Notes: generated by a model not told the origin, from the letters alone. A DNA stretch of 64,000 bases from an uncultured Clostridia bacterium (GCA_934438075.1 CAKSBF010000004.1:1-64000); one strand, 5' to 3'. Positions 8,168 to 17,194 are shown, numbered from the stretch's first letter. Numbers and translations: made by a program.

Positions 8168-9385
8168 ATGAAAAAAATATTTTCCATAATTTTAGTAGTT
8201 GTACAATTGCTGACGGTTACTGCATTTGCAGATGGGCTTCAATTAACAGATGCACAAAAAGAAGATTTATATAATCTTGGGATAATGACAGGTGATGAAA
8301 ATGGTGATTTAAGATTAGAAGGCAATATTACAAGAGCGGAAGCAGCAAAGATGATTTGTGTAGCCGGGGATATCAATCTTCCATCTGACATTGATGGGAA
8401 CATCTTTAATGATGTTGCAGATGACCACTGGGCCTGCAAATACATAAATGCAGCAAAGGAAAACGGAATTATAAATGGTAATGGTGACGGAATTTTTAAT
8501 CCGGAGAATAATATTACCAATGAAGAAATAATTAAAATGATTGTATGCTTACTTGGCTACGGAGAAATGGCCGAGCAGCAAAGCGGTTATCCTGCCGGAT
8601 ATACTGCAACAGCAACGAGAATTGGCATCACAAGCAACTTAAACCTCAAAACAAAAACTCCGGCAACAAGAAACGATGTTGCAATTATGATTTCTAATGC
8701 ACTTGATATTCCAATTATGGTAGAAAAAAGTGAAGGTGAGGATGAAAATGACGATACTGCCTATGTTGTTTTAGATGGTAAGAATGGTATTCCTTTTTCA
8801 TCAATAAGAGGAACGAGAGGAAAGAATTGGGATACATCTTTAACAAATATTGACAAACTCGCACAAGCTTTTGCATCTAAATATCCATATAAAGAAGGTG
8901 ACACCGAAAAATCTTTTGAACTATATCCCGATATTACATATTTATCTGGTATGGAAAAAACAGCAGATGGAATTGAATATGAGTGCCCTGCAATATATGA
9001 CGACAGACACGCATATGACCTTGTTAACGCCATGTCAGTTATGTCTGCAAAACTTGTGATAAAAGATTCGAGTTATGAAACACAATACGCAGTCTTTAAT
9101 TCAAAAATTCTTGTGCCTTATGAGATATTCAAATTGCTGGGATGTGATGTGTCATTCAATAAAGACACTTATGTTGCAACAATCTCCGATAATGACACTA
9201 TTCTTGAAATCATTCCCAATATAGTTGGGATGAGAAAAAATCAAGCTGAAGGCTATTGGGTTCCGCTTGAGACTTGCGCAAGATTTATAGGGGACACTTT
9301 GTATATTCCGTTAGATGCTATTACAAGGGAATTTGGATATATAGCGGAAATGAACTCCGATAATAGTGTTATCACTCTAAAGTAA
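8168..9385 (+). CDS. Secreted SLH protein with stalk-like C-terminal domain
   Basis: A 405-residue exoprotein with an N-terminal signal peptide (MKKIFSIILVVVQLLTVTAFAD). Two clear SLH repeats follow: LGIMTGDENGDLRLEGNITRAEAAKMI, and DDHWACKYINAAKENGIINGNGDGIFNPENNITNEEIIKMI. A weaker third contains KTPATRNDVAIMISNAL. The C-terminal half (about 285-405) contains copper-amine-oxidase-N-like stalk strands (LVPYEIFKLLGCDVSFNKD, then YIPLDAITREFGY). It lies 18 nt after the M56/M23 gene, so it is probably in the same BlaI-controlled operon. The context suggests a cell-wall stress response module. Confidence 0.85.
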   Translation: MKKIFSIILVVVQLLTVTAFADGLQLTDAQKEDLYNLGIMTGDENGDLRLEGNITRAEAAKMICVAGDINLPSDIDGNIFNDVADDHWACKYINAAKENGIINGNGDGIFNPENNITNEEIIKMIVCLLGYGEMAEQQSGYPAGYTATATRIGITSNLNLKTKTPATRNDVAIMISNALDIPIMVEKSEGEDENDDTAYVVLDGKNGIPFSSIRGTRGKNWDTSLTNIDKLAQAFASKYPYKEGDTEKSFELYPDITYLSGMEKTADGIEYECPAIYDDRHAYDLVNAMSVMSAKLVIKDSSYETQYAVFNSKILVPYEIFKLLGCDVSFNKDTYVATISDNDTILEIIPNIVGMRKNQAEGYWVPLETCARFIGDTLYIPLDAITREFGYIAEMNSDNSVITLK

Positions 9386-9540
9386 GGAGTTAAGGAAAAA
9401 CAAAGTTTACTTAAACTGCGCCCATGATGAAACTGTGCTGAACAGCTATACACTTTGCGCAAGATAAAATTTTTAGTTGTGTGTTGCAACAAAATTTATA
9501 AAACCATACTTTGGAATGATGACAAAGCCCAAACATATGA

Positions 9541-9795
9541 TACAATAATAGCGGTAGTGACGAAATTACGGCAGTCGGCACAATGGTGAATCCCGACGCC
9601 GGCAACAACAAAATTGTTTATGTTTCGGGCATAGTACCGACTGACGGTACGCACTACACATTGAGCACAAATTCAATACAGACAACCGTTGATATTGCGC
9701 CGATTAAAATTACAAGTTTCAAAATTTTGGTGGCCGGCAAAAAATATGATGGTACGGTGAACGAACAGCATTTAGATACGGCAGAGGAGCTGTAA
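9541..9795 (+). pseudogene. Fragment of an extracellular repeat protein
   Basis: An open frame from a stop at 9538-9540 to 9795 reads NNSGSDEITAVGTMVNPDAG and continues into beta-strand-rich, Thr/Val-rich sequence (VYVSGIVPTDGTHYTLSTNS). It resembles the inside of an Ig-like or cell-adhesion domain from a large surface protein. There is no start with a ribosome binding site and no signal peptide, so it is most likely a decayed internal fragment. Confidence 0.45.
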
Positions 9796-9849
9796 GGGCG
9801 GTAATGGGTCAATCAATCGGTAATAATAGCAATTAATTCTGGTGTTAGC

Positions 9850-10098
9850 TTGCGAATGAGCGGAATCACAGGGCAATATGTTAAAAAGTTCTCCGATGCA
9901 ACGAAGTTTGTAGATGAAATGATGAGACTTGGTATTTTAATGCTTGCAATTCGTGCTGGAGGTGCAATAGCCGACAGTATCGTTGAAGAAATTATTGCCG
10001 GCACTCTGCTATGCTGCTGCGGTGCGGAGCTTATTGAGAGTTATAAAGACTTGTGTAATGAACCGGCAGAAAGGGGTAACTTGACAAAAGGGGTATGA
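9850..10098 (+). CDS. Short hypothetical ORF or remnant
   Basis: An 82-codon frame with an amphipathic to hydrophobic middle (MRLGILMLAIRAGGAIADSIVEEIIAGTLLCCCGAELIESY). I recognise no family. The start (TTG 9850 or ATG 9856) has no clear ribosome binding site, and the 3' end overlaps the consensus promoter at 10081. It may be a fragment of a mobile-element membrane or regulatory protein. Confidence 0.25.
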   Translation: MRMSGITGQYVKKFSDATKFVDEMMRLGILMLAIRAGGAIADSIVEEIIAGTLLCCCGAELIESYKDLCNEPAERGNLTKGV

Positions 10099-10109
10099 AG
10101 ACTTATAAT
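10081..10109 (+). promoter_or_regulatory. Second perfect consensus promoter in the diverged 130-bp repeat
   Basis: TTGACA (10081-10086), 17-nt spacer, TATAAT (10104-10109). The flanking sequence, from GGCAGAAA upstream to about 80 nt downstream, aligns with 4981-5110. The first good gene start downstream is at 10359. Confidence 0.7.
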
Positions 10110-10358
10110 AAGTTATGTGGTTGCGGGAATTGAAATTCCGACGATGAAACTGATAGAGAAGTGAACTGTTGTGAGAAAACCCGTTGCATATATCAGAATG
10201 ATTTTACCACTTTTCAAAAATATGTCGAGTTCACTATGATATGAATGAAAGGCATCGTTGCATATGAGCAATGGTGTTTTTCTTTTATGTGTTTCGATTT
10301 GGAGAGAAAAGGCGAGCTATTAGCCGTTGTCATAACAGAGCCAATAAAGGAGAAACGT

Positions 10359-11351
10359 ATGAATAAGTATAAGAACTTATGGGAGTATGTTAAAAATCTA
10401 GAAGTCGATGAGATAGTGCTGTCTTTTAATGAGATTGAGCAAATAGCCGGGATACCGCTTGATCATTCATTTTTAAATGAGAAAAAAGAACTCATGGAGT
10501 ATGACTGGGCAGTAGCTAAAATATCTATGAAGAACAAGACGGTTCTTTTTGTACGGGAGGGAGTTCATACGATGGGCGAAGCAAAGAAGGGAGGAGAATC
10601 TTCTCAGCAGGAATATGTCCAGCTAACAGCAGAAAATATTATGGAGGAGCATTTATGCTGTATCATCCGTACCCAAAAAACGCATCCGGGTATAGAAGCA
10701 AAGCGGGCATGGTTATCGGAGCGAGTGAAGGAGGGACACATATTTCGAAAACTGAACGTGAAGGGCTGTGTGTTCATTGAATATGCACCTTTAGAGTCGG
10801 CATGGGTACCGATTGTTGGGGAGAACTTTTATTATATCTATTGCCTTTGGGTACAAGGGGAGCCGAGGGGTCATGGTTATGGAAAACAGCTGTTGGAATA
10901 TTGCATTAATGACGCGAAAGTTCACGGAAGGTCCGGAATATGTATGCTTGGAGCAAACAAGCAAAAAGCGTGGCTTTCCGATCAGAGTTTTGCAAAAAAA
11001 TATGGATTTGAAACGGTGGATTCAACAATTGATGGCTACGAACTTTTGGCTCTATCTTTTGACGGGACAACTCCGCGTTTTGCGCCCAATGTGAAGCAAA
11101 CTATTGAGGAAAAGGGACTAAAGATTTATTATGACTATCAGTGTCCCTACATTCTGCAAAGAATTGAAAAGTTGCGGGCATATTGCGAAGAAAATAGTAT
11201 ACCGTTCGATTTTATTTGTGTCGATTCGCTGGAGAAGGCAAAGCAGTTACCCTGCGTTTTTAATAATTGGGCTGTTTTTTACAATGGAAATTTTGTAACC
11301 ATCAATCAGCTTGACGAAAAGGCGGTTGAAAAATTGATAAAGCGACAGTGA
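10359..11351 (+). CDS. DUF7662-like N-terminus fused to YoaP-type GNAT acetyltransferase
   Basis: The ATG at 10359 is chosen for the AAAGGAG box 6 nt upstream. Residues 1-70 (KYKNLWEYVKNLEVDEIVLSFNEIEQIAG, then DHSFLN, then KISMKNKTVLFVR) match a small domain usually found as a stand-alone protein (DUF7662). From about residue 85 a YoaP-type GNAT domain begins, with the acetyl-CoA loop GEPRGHGYGKQLLEY near 165-180. The C-terminal YoaP-like thioredoxin-fold segment (YYDYQCPYILQRIEKLRAYCEE) follows. GNAT enzymes move acetyl groups to amines; the substrate is unknown. The next acetyltransferase gene overlaps by 4 nt, so they form an operon. Confidence 0.82.
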   Translation: MNKYKNLWEYVKNLEVDEIVLSFNEIEQIAGIPLDHSFLNEKKELMEYDWAVAKISMKNKTVLFVREGVHTMGEAKKGGESSQQEYVQLTAENIMEEHLCCIIRTQKTHPGIEAKRAWLSERVKEGHIFRKLNVKGCVFIEYAPLESAWVPIVGENFYYIYCLWVQGEPRGHGYGKQLLEYCINDAKVHGRSGICMLGANKQKAWLSDQSFAKKYGFETVDSTIDGYELLALSFDGTTPRFAPNVKQTIEEKGLKIYYDYQCPYILQRIEKLRAYCEENSIPFDFICVDSLEKAKQLPCVFNNWAVFYNGNFVTINQLDEKAVEKLIKRQ

Positions 11352-11938
11352 GTGACAATGCCTTTTATAAAGTTGTGCAACTGACTGCGAAGGGAGATGA
11401 GTATCAGGTGTTTTTGGAAACAGAGAGACTTATTTTGAGGGAACTGACAGCAAAGGATTTTGATGAACTGTATGAAGTTTTAGGCGATTCTGATATTATG
11501 AGGCACTATCCGTATGTCTTTGATGCAAACAGAGTGCATGGCTGGATTGAAAAAAATATAGAGCGTTACAGGATTTTCGGCTTTGGTTTGTGGGCAGTGG
11601 AGCTGAAGGAAACGGGAGAGTTAATAGGCGACTGCGGTATCAGCATGCAAAATATTAACGGCACGATTAAACCGGAAATCGGATACCACATTAAAAAAAA
11701 GTATCAGCGGCGGGGTTATGCGAAGGAGGCAGCTCAAAAGTGCTGTGACTGGGTATTTGAAAACACACCCTTTCGCATAGTTTATTCTTACATGAAAGCA
11801 GATAATGTTGCTTCGGCGGCAACAGCGCGGGCGATGGGAATGAGTAAAACAGGGGAATTTGAGGATTCGGAGCAGGAAAATACTTTTGTTTATGCCATAA
11901 CACGGGAAGAGTGGCAATGTACACCGGGAGGATATTAA
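11348..11938 (+). CDS. GNAT N-acetyltransferase (RimJ/RimL type)
   Basis: A RimJ/RimL-like acetyltransferase: the core begins LETERLILRELTAKDFDELYEVLGDSDIMRHYPY. The acetyl-CoA binding stretch is IGYHIKKKYQRRGYAKEAAQKC, and the closing strand-helix is FRIVYSYMKADNVASAATARAMGM. The family acetylates N-terminal residues of ribosomal proteins or small amines. GTG at 11348 overlaps the previous stop. GTG at 11408, directly before LETERL, is an alternative with a weak GGGAG box, so the first 20 residues are uncertain. Confidence 0.87.
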   Translation: MSDNAFYKVVQLTAKGDEYQVFLETERLILRELTAKDFDELYEVLGDSDIMRHYPYVFDANRVHGWIEKNIERYRIFGFGLWAVELKETGELIGDCGISMQNINGTIKPEIGYHIKKKYQRRGYAKEAAQKCCDWVFENTPFRIVYSYMKADNVASAATARAMGMSKTGEFEDSEQENTFVYAITREEWQCTPGGY

Positions 11939-12052
11939 AAAAGATGTAGTTTTCTGCTTTTTTCATGATGCAGAGAAGACTAAGAAGGGCCGATATCCAA
12001 AGAAACAGCCTGGGGTAAAGTGCTGTGTAAATCATTGCAGTAAAAATTTTTC

Positions 12053-12083
12053 TTGACTCTCCTCTAAGGGGATGCCTTATGAT
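12053..12083 (+). promoter_or_regulatory. MerR-type promoter with 19-nt spacer
   Basis: TTGACT (12053-12058) and TATGAT (12078-12083) are separated by 19 nt. The overlong spacer contains an imperfect CTCC/GGGG dyad. MerR-family activators twist such promoters into an active form, so the downstream MerR gene is probably autoregulated. Confidence 0.8.
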
Positions 12084-12114
12084 GTAATCAGTAACAGAGA
12101 GGGGAAAACACCAG

Positions 12115-12894
12115 ATGCTTAAGATAGGCGAATTTTCAAAACTTGCGCTTTTGACTGTTAAAGCGTTGCGGTTTTATGAAAAGGAGAATATTTTAGTACC
12201 TGCGTCAATTGATGAATGGACGGGATATCGCTTTTATGAGACGGCACAACTTGAAACAGCGGCGAAAATCAAGTCCTACCGGCAATTGGGGTTGTCTATT
12301 GATGAAATTCGCGGCATTCTCGGCGGCGGCAGCGTGAAAGCGGTTCTGGAAAAAAAGGCAAAGTCTTTGAGCCTGCAAAAAGCAGAGATTGAAATCCGGC
12401 TTTCTGTTATCAATTATTTGTTGGAGGAGAAAAGTATGAAGTATCAGGTAACAGTAAAAGAGATTCCGGAAATGATTGTGTATTACTCGGAAAGAAGGCT
12501 TAAAAATGTTGCGGATAAACTTAGTTTTATTCCGGAGTGCAAAAGGCTGAATCCAAATCTGAAATATACGGTTCCCGAATACGAATTTTGTGAATATTTT
12601 GATGATGAATTTAAGGAAAATGATGTTCTGATTCGTCATAATGAAGCGGCAGAAGCACTTGGAACGGAGAATGAAATGATAAAATTTCGAAAAATTCCTG
12701 CGACAAAAGTTCTCAGCATTTTTCATAAAGGGGCATACGAGAACCTGGGTGAGGCTTACGCCTATATTATAAAATATGCAGAGGAAAACTCCTATCAGAT
12801 GACCGGAAAAGCAAGGGAACGTTATATTGACGGTATCTGGAACAAAAAATCTGTTGAGGAGTGGCTGACGGAGATTCAATTGCCGGTGCGGTAA
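12115..12894 (+). CDS. MerR-family regulator with GyrI-like effector domain
   Basis: A 259-residue protein. Residues 1-70 are a MerR winged helix (MLKIGEFSKLALLTVKALRFYEKENIL, then GYRFYE, then LGLSIDEIRGIL). A dimerisation coiled coil spans about 75-105. The C-terminal GyrI/BmrR-type ligand-binding domain (about 110-257) starts YQVTVKEIPEMIVYYSERR and ends IQLPVR, the usual last beta-strand. Such regulators sense amphipathic cations or other small molecules and activate efflux or detoxification genes. It is followed by an AraC regulator with the same kind of effector domain. No transporter is adjacent, so the regulon is unknown. Confidence 0.92.
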   Translation: MLKIGEFSKLALLTVKALRFYEKENILVPASIDEWTGYRFYETAQLETAAKIKSYRQLGLSIDEIRGILGGGSVKAVLEKKAKSLSLQKAEIEIRLSVINYLLEEKSMKYQVTVKEIPEMIVYYSERRLKNVADKLSFIPECKRLNPNLKYTVPEYEFCEYFDDEFKENDVLIRHNEAAEALGTENEMIKFRKIPATKVLSIFHKGAYENLGEAYAYIIKYAEENSYQMTGKARERYIDGIWNKKSVEEWLTEIQLPVR

Positions 12895-12992
12895 TAAACA
12901 TTTACAGACAAACCGGACAAAAGAGAACAGAAAATGTCGGGAAGTTCAGCGCATTTAATGATATACTGTCACTACAGAAGGGGCGATGCAAC

Positions 12993-13853
12993 ATGGAATG
13001 GGTCAATGCGGTAGAAAAGTCTGTGGAATATATTGAAGAGCATATTACTGAGAATATCTCAGCCATAGATGTCGCAAATCATGTATACATGTCTCCGTTT
13101 TATTTCCAAAGGGGATTTAGCATGCTTTGCGGTTATTCGCTCGCGGAATATATTCGCAACCGCAGACTGGCGCTTGCAGGCGGTGAGCTTTTAACAAGTG
13201 ATGCAAAGGTGATTGATATCGCTTTAAAATATGGTTACGAATCACCCGATGCTTTTACAAAGGCATTTACGAGATTTCATGGAATATCGCCGAAGGCAGT
13301 GCAAAGAGGAGATGTGATGATTAAGACTTTTGCACCGCTGAAAATTAACATATCATTGAAAGGCGGTTATATTATGAACTACAAAATTGTCAGAAAAGAA
13401 AGTTTTACTGTGCTGGGCGTATCAAGGAGATTTGATTATGAAGACTGCAAAGAAAAGATCCCCTTATTTTGGCAGGAACATTATCAGAAAGGAAATGGTA
13501 AATATGTTTGCGGAATGTTCGGCGTTAACATTGACGAACAGATGGGCGGCAAGAATTTTGAGTATTTAATTGCAGACCTTTACCATCCGGCGGAGGACAT
13601 TCCGCAAGGCTTTGTAACAAAGACAATTCCGGCATTTACTTGGGCGGTATTTTCTTGTGACGGACCGTTGCCTGCAGCTTTACAAAACGTTAACACGAAG
13701 ATTTTCTCCGAATGGCTGCCGGCGCTGAAGGAGTATGAGTTTGCGGCGGGATATTGTGTGGAAATGTATGATGATGTAAGGAAATACCCGAACGGAACCA
13801 TGGATGAGAATTATCATTCGGAAATATGGATACCGGTTAAAAGAACGGAATAA
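12993..13853 (+). CDS. AraC-family regulator with GyrI-like effector domain
   Basis: A 286-residue protein from the ATG at 12993 (AGAAGGGG box upstream). The AraC double HTH is N-terminal (about 10-105: NISAIDVANHVYMSPFYFQRGFSMLCGYSLAEYIRNRRLALAGGEL, then YGYESPDAFTKAFTRFHGISP). A linker follows, then a GyrI-like domain (about 125-286) ending EIWIPVKR. This order matches Rob/SoxS-like regulators with C-terminal ligand-binding domains. It lies about 100 nt after the MerR gene and ahead of a bidirectional terminator, so the two sensors may be cotranscribed. Confidence 0.92.
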   Translation: MEWVNAVEKSVEYIEEHITENISAIDVANHVYMSPFYFQRGFSMLCGYSLAEYIRNRRLALAGGELLTSDAKVIDIALKYGYESPDAFTKAFTRFHGISPKAVQRGDVMIKTFAPLKINISLKGGYIMNYKIVRKESFTVLGVSRRFDYEDCKEKIPLFWQEHYQKGNGKYVCGMFGVNIDEQMGGKNFEYLIADLYHPAEDIPQGFVTKTIPAFTWAVFSCDGPLPAALQNVNTKIFSEWLPALKEYEFAAGYCVEMYDDVRKYPNGTMDENYHSEIWIPVKRTE

Positions 13854-13864
13854 CGGTTGTAAAT

Positions 13865-13900
13865 AATAACCCTGCTTTTATCAGTAAGCAGGGTTATTTA
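13865..13900. terminator. Bidirectional terminator between convergent genes
   Basis: AATAACCCTGCTT (13865-13877) pairs with AAGCAGGGTTATT (13886-13898), with A/T runs on both sides. It serves the AraC gene (+) and the dNTPase gene (-). Confidence 0.88.
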
Positions 13901-13947
13901 TATTGCCGGCGATGGATTGTATATCTGTGCGGCTGCAAATTTTATCT

Positions 13948-15165
13948 CTATAACTTTTCAAAATAAGATTTATATCTTATTTTGGATTTGCTGCTTGGAA
14001 ATAGATAGTCATAAAGAGCGACAAAGTAGTCGTCTGTCATGCTTGCAATGTAATCAACCACAATTTGATTTGGTTCTTCTGATAGATAGTCAATGTCTTT
14101 ATAGTACTTCAGACTGTTGGCAATAAAAGCGATATGGTGTTGATAAATAACGGTATTTTCATTTCCTGACTGCAAATCAGCAAGAAGTTTGTGATACAAT
14201 TCCTCAAACATTGGCGCTATTATGCTGTTGTACTGTTGATTAATTTTCTCGTTGTGGTATATAATTTCATAGTTTTCCTGCTTGGCAGTTTTTAAATCAT
14301 GATATGCTTCTTTGCTCAATAAAATATAATCTTTACCGTAACTGTTCTCTAAAATGTCAACAGTGAGGTTGTTGATAATAGCCGCATTTTCTGAGCCGAT
14401 TCGTTCATTTTGGAATGTTTGGCTGCTGTCGATAATTTTTGCTATGCGCGCATCCTGTCTGTCTTTGCCGAGATATGCAATCATATCACAGATGCGTACA
14501 ACACAGCCTTCTAAAGTAGAAGGAACCAGTTGCTTAATGGCCGGGCTGCCGTTTATGTAACAGTTTTCAACTTCTTCGTCAAATTCTGTAAAACTTTTTT
14601 TATATTGCGGAATATATTCCTGCTGCTCAAATTCTCCGTTGTGACATAATACACCATCCAGGGTTTGCAGAGAGATGTTCCTCGCAAAAAGCTTATCAAG
14701 CACTCTGGCACTGTGAACGTTGTGGTTAAAATATCTTCCGGTCTTATGATGATATATATCGTTTAAAAAACGTTCCCCTGCATGTCCGAACGGAGTATGG
14801 CCAATATCATGCCCTAATGCGATGGCTTCTATTAAATCCAAATTTAAACCGAGCACGGCTCCTATGTTTCTGGCAATGCGCGAAACCAACTGTACGTGCA
14901 GCGCTCGCCTGGTGATGTCATCGTTGTTATAAAATGAAAAAACCTGTGTTTTATCAGCATATCGGTTATAAAAAGGGAGATGCAATATTTTTTCCGTATC
15001 GCGGACATATGCGGGACGCCATAACGTAGCTTTGTCATGGTTGGCATCACGTCGGATAACCGCTTCATTGCTGCAGCGGCGGGGATTTACCCAACCGGTC
15101 CTTCTGTCTTCTTCTATTCGCTTTTGAAGCTCGGCGCTCAATTTATCATATTTTAATTTTCCCAT
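13948..15165 (-). CDS. HD-domain deoxyguanosinetriphosphate triphosphohydrolase-like protein
   Basis: A 405-residue dGTPase-family enzyme. The N-terminus carries NPRRCSNEAVIRRD and RDTEKILHLPFYNRYADKTQVFSF, which match the family. The HD metal site is LGHDIGHTPFGHAGE at about 115-130. The family hydrolyses dNTPs to nucleoside and tripolyphosphate, controlling dNTP pools and sometimes protecting against phage. It is the last gene of a minus-strand block with DUF6179 and DUF6323 genes. No dGTP-specific feature can be read, so substrate range is open. Confidence 0.92.
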   Translation of the reverse strand: MGKLKYDKLSAELQKRIEEDRRTGWVNPRRCSNEAVIRRDANHDKATLWRPAYVRDTEKILHLPFYNRYADKTQVFSFYNNDDITRRALHVQLVSRIARNIGAVLGLNLDLIEAIALGHDIGHTPFGHAGERFLNDIYHHKTGRYFNHNVHSARVLDKLFARNISLQTLDGVLCHNGEFEQQEYIPQYKKSFTEFDEEVENCYINGSPAIKQLVPSTLEGCVVRICDMIAYLGKDRQDARIAKIIDSSQTFQNERIGSENAAIINNLTVDILENSYGKDYILLSKEAYHDLKTAKQENYEIIYHNEKINQQYNSIIAPMFEELYHKLLADLQSGNENTVIYQHHIAFIANSLKYYKDIDYLSEEPNQIVVDYIASMTDDYFVALYDYLFPSSKSKIRYKSYFEKL

Positions 15166-15210
15166 AGTGCAAATCTCCTTTAATGCTGATGTAATTAAGA
15201 TGCCCGGAAT

Positions 15211-16572
15211 TCAGTCAAATTCTTTTGTGCTGTTTTTTAGTGCATGCATGAACTGTCTGAGCCGGTTTTCTTCGTCCTTTGAGAGGGAAGCCTTTCGATG
15301 TTGTAATGCATGGCAGAGCAACTGCTCGCTTTCGCGCTCTAAAAAATCATCATTCGGATATTGAAAAAGCAAAGCGGCAAACGCAGCCGACGGCAACATG
15401 TTTACTAACAGTTGTAATTCGTCTTCGGAAAGTTCTGCGTCGGAAAGAATATCAGAAAAGTCTGCCAGGGAATGCACATCCTGTAAAATTAAACTTATTT
15501 TTTGTTGACTGTTTTCCGTGCGTAAAATCTTTTGTAACAGCTTTCGATATTTTATGTCGTCCATTCTGTCGCCGTAAGAAAAACAAACGGTTTGCTCCTG
15601 AGCAGGGGACACCGGGATCAGAAAAACCTTATCTAAGGTCTTCATTTCTGCAGCACTTCGAATGGTATCTGTAAGACGCGGTAAACATCGTCTGATATAC
15701 TTTTGGGAACGCGGAGATAATGTTATATTTTGTTCCAGCCGCGTAAGAGTACTTTCCAGTATACTGCAAATTTCTTTTTTTGATTTTCCGATAAATAAGT
15801 TTTGCAGCTGGCTGACATCCTCTTGAGTAAGGTCTAATCGCTGCGGTGAGCGGCCTAGCATTACCAGACCGAGTGTAGACAGGAGTATGGGTTCAAACAG
15901 GTTCATAGGACAGCTTCGATAGTCCTGTGTTAATCCGCACAGCAAGTAATGAATGTCGGAAGAATGGAACAAAACACAGAAATCATTTTCTGCCTGTATG
16001 CAGAGCAGATACTGCTCAATAAATTCAATTCCGTCCAGCCTTGGTCTGCCCATATATGTAGGATAATCTGCGGTAATGTGAATTTCCTGTGCCGAAAACT
16101 GCGGTTGATAGAGTTTAAAAAAGCCGTTAATACCGTCTATTACGGTAGAGCGGTAAAAAACATTCGGGGTATCCAGTAAATTTTCGGTGATTTTTCTTTG
16201 CAGGCGGCGTACAGTCACCATTTTTCTATGCAATATATCCATGCCATTATTAAAAAGTTCCCCTATGGGCTTGTGCAGTAGCGCCTGTACGGCATTTTCG
16301 GGTGAAGAAAAGGTTTTTAGCTGCACACCGATAATAAATACAATAGAGGCTAGCAGCTTTTGAGCGGTTTCGTTCGGAATGGAACTGCTTTTTCCGTTGG
16401 TGTATTGTTCTGCCTGCTTAGCAAGGAGCAGCAACAAGTCAGATTGTATGTGTCCCATATCGGTTTCGGAAAGCAATCCGCAGGAAAGCGCTTGCTGCGT
16501 TAAGGAATCAAAATAATATCGCTCATTTAGTTTGTCATAGGGTATCGGATGTAAAATATCAAGATTGCCCAT
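15211..16572 (-). CDS. DUF6179 family protein
   Basis: A 453-residue predicted cytoplasmic, mostly helical protein of the uncharacterised DUF6179 family, found in Clostridia. Recognisable parts are an N-terminal helix bundle (FDSLTQQALSCGLLSETDMGHIQ), a central TYMGRPRLDGIEFIEQYL segment and a long helical tail. I see no catalytic motif, signal peptide or membrane segment. It starts 2 nt downstream of the DUF6323 gene, and the two families are usual neighbours, so they probably act together. Expression context (DegV, RodA, dNTPase) does not fix a function. Confidence 0.75.
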   Translation of the reverse strand: MGNLDILHPIPYDKLNERYYFDSLTQQALSCGLLSETDMGHIQSDLLLLLAKQAEQYTNGKSSSIPNETAQKLLASIVFIIGVQLKTFSSPENAVQALLHKPIGELFNNGMDILHRKMVTVRRLQRKITENLLDTPNVFYRSTVIDGINGFFKLYQPQFSAQEIHITADYPTYMGRPRLDGIEFIEQYLLCIQAENDFCVLFHSSDIHYLLCGLTQDYRSCPMNLFEPILLSTLGLVMLGRSPQRLDLTQEDVSQLQNLFIGKSKKEICSILESTLTRLEQNITLSPRSQKYIRRCLPRLTDTIRSAAEMKTLDKVFLIPVSPAQEQTVCFSYGDRMDDIKYRKLLQKILRTENSQQKISLILQDVHSLADFSDILSDAELSEDELQLLVNMLPSAAFAALLFQYPNDDFLERESEQLLCHALQHRKASLSKDEENRLRQFMHALKNSTKEFD

Positions 16573-16573
16573 G

Positions 16574-17053
16574 TTATTCCTCCGTGCATAATTTGAAAGT
16601 GTCTGCGCTGTATCCGTTGTGGATATGACGCGACAGCTTTGAAAGCGCTTGTGAAAGCAGTTCTAAAGAACCGCCGCAGGTCTGGTTAAAATTGCTCTTC
16701 ATAAATTCAATTAAAGCGCTGTCTGAAAGAACTTCCCATGTATCATTTTTAAAATCATAGAACAGAGCGATTAATTCATGCAGAGTTTGTTCGTAATTTT
16801 CCTGCGATAGATAGGGAGAATCATAGAAGGCGGCAATCAAGGGTTCTGCCGCACCTGGGCCAAACTCAATACGTCCGGATTTTTTCAGCATATTTGCCTG
16901 TGTTTGTATTAATGCGGCAGACTGCTGAAGGGTCAGCGAGAGTCCGTGAGGGCTTGTATAACGATTGCAGGCAAGCAGTCTGTCAACTGCTTGTTGCTGT
17001 ATGGAGCTGCTGCCGATTGCAGCAAGAGAAAAATGAAAATTCTTGTTTTCCAT
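16574..17053 (-). CDS. DUF6323 family protein
   Basis: A 159-residue protein of the uncharacterised DUF6323 family. The core includes YTSPHGLSLTLQQSAALIQTQ, RIEFGPGAAEPLIAAFYDSPYLSQENYEQTLHELIALFYDFKN, and a C-terminal MKSNFNQTCGGSLELL. The ATG at 17053 is chosen for its AAGGGA box; the longer open frame upstream lacks homologous character. It directly precedes the DUF6179 gene with a near-zero gap, indicating translational coupling. No enzymatic motif is visible. Confidence 0.75.
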   Translation of the reverse strand: MENKNFHFSLAAIGSSSIQQQAVDRLLACNRYTSPHGLSLTLQQSAALIQTQANMLKKSGRIEFGPGAAEPLIAAFYDSPYLSQENYEQTLHELIALFYDFKNDTWEVLSDSALIEFMKSNFNQTCGGSLELLSQALSKLSRHIHNGYSADTFKLCTEE

Positions 17054-17194
17054 ATGCTTTCCCTTCTTTCTGACGTTCTGGCAAAAAATCAAAGCATGGT
17101 TAATTTTCGTTTTTAAGCGAAGACTAAATATTATAGCATGATATTTGCACTGTGTCAACAATCGGCAGTTATATTTTTGTGTCGGTTTTTAAGA

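Noticed and set aside
11691..12035. 114-codon minus-strand frame near the GNAT gene end
   Set aside because: Mostly antisense to the acetyltransferase and without a ribosome binding site; not supported as a gene.
12205..12879. Long minus-strand open frame inside the MerR gene
   Set aside because: It lies antisense to a clear MerR/GyrI gene, has no family features and no suitable ribosome binding site; the composition is that of a shadow frame.
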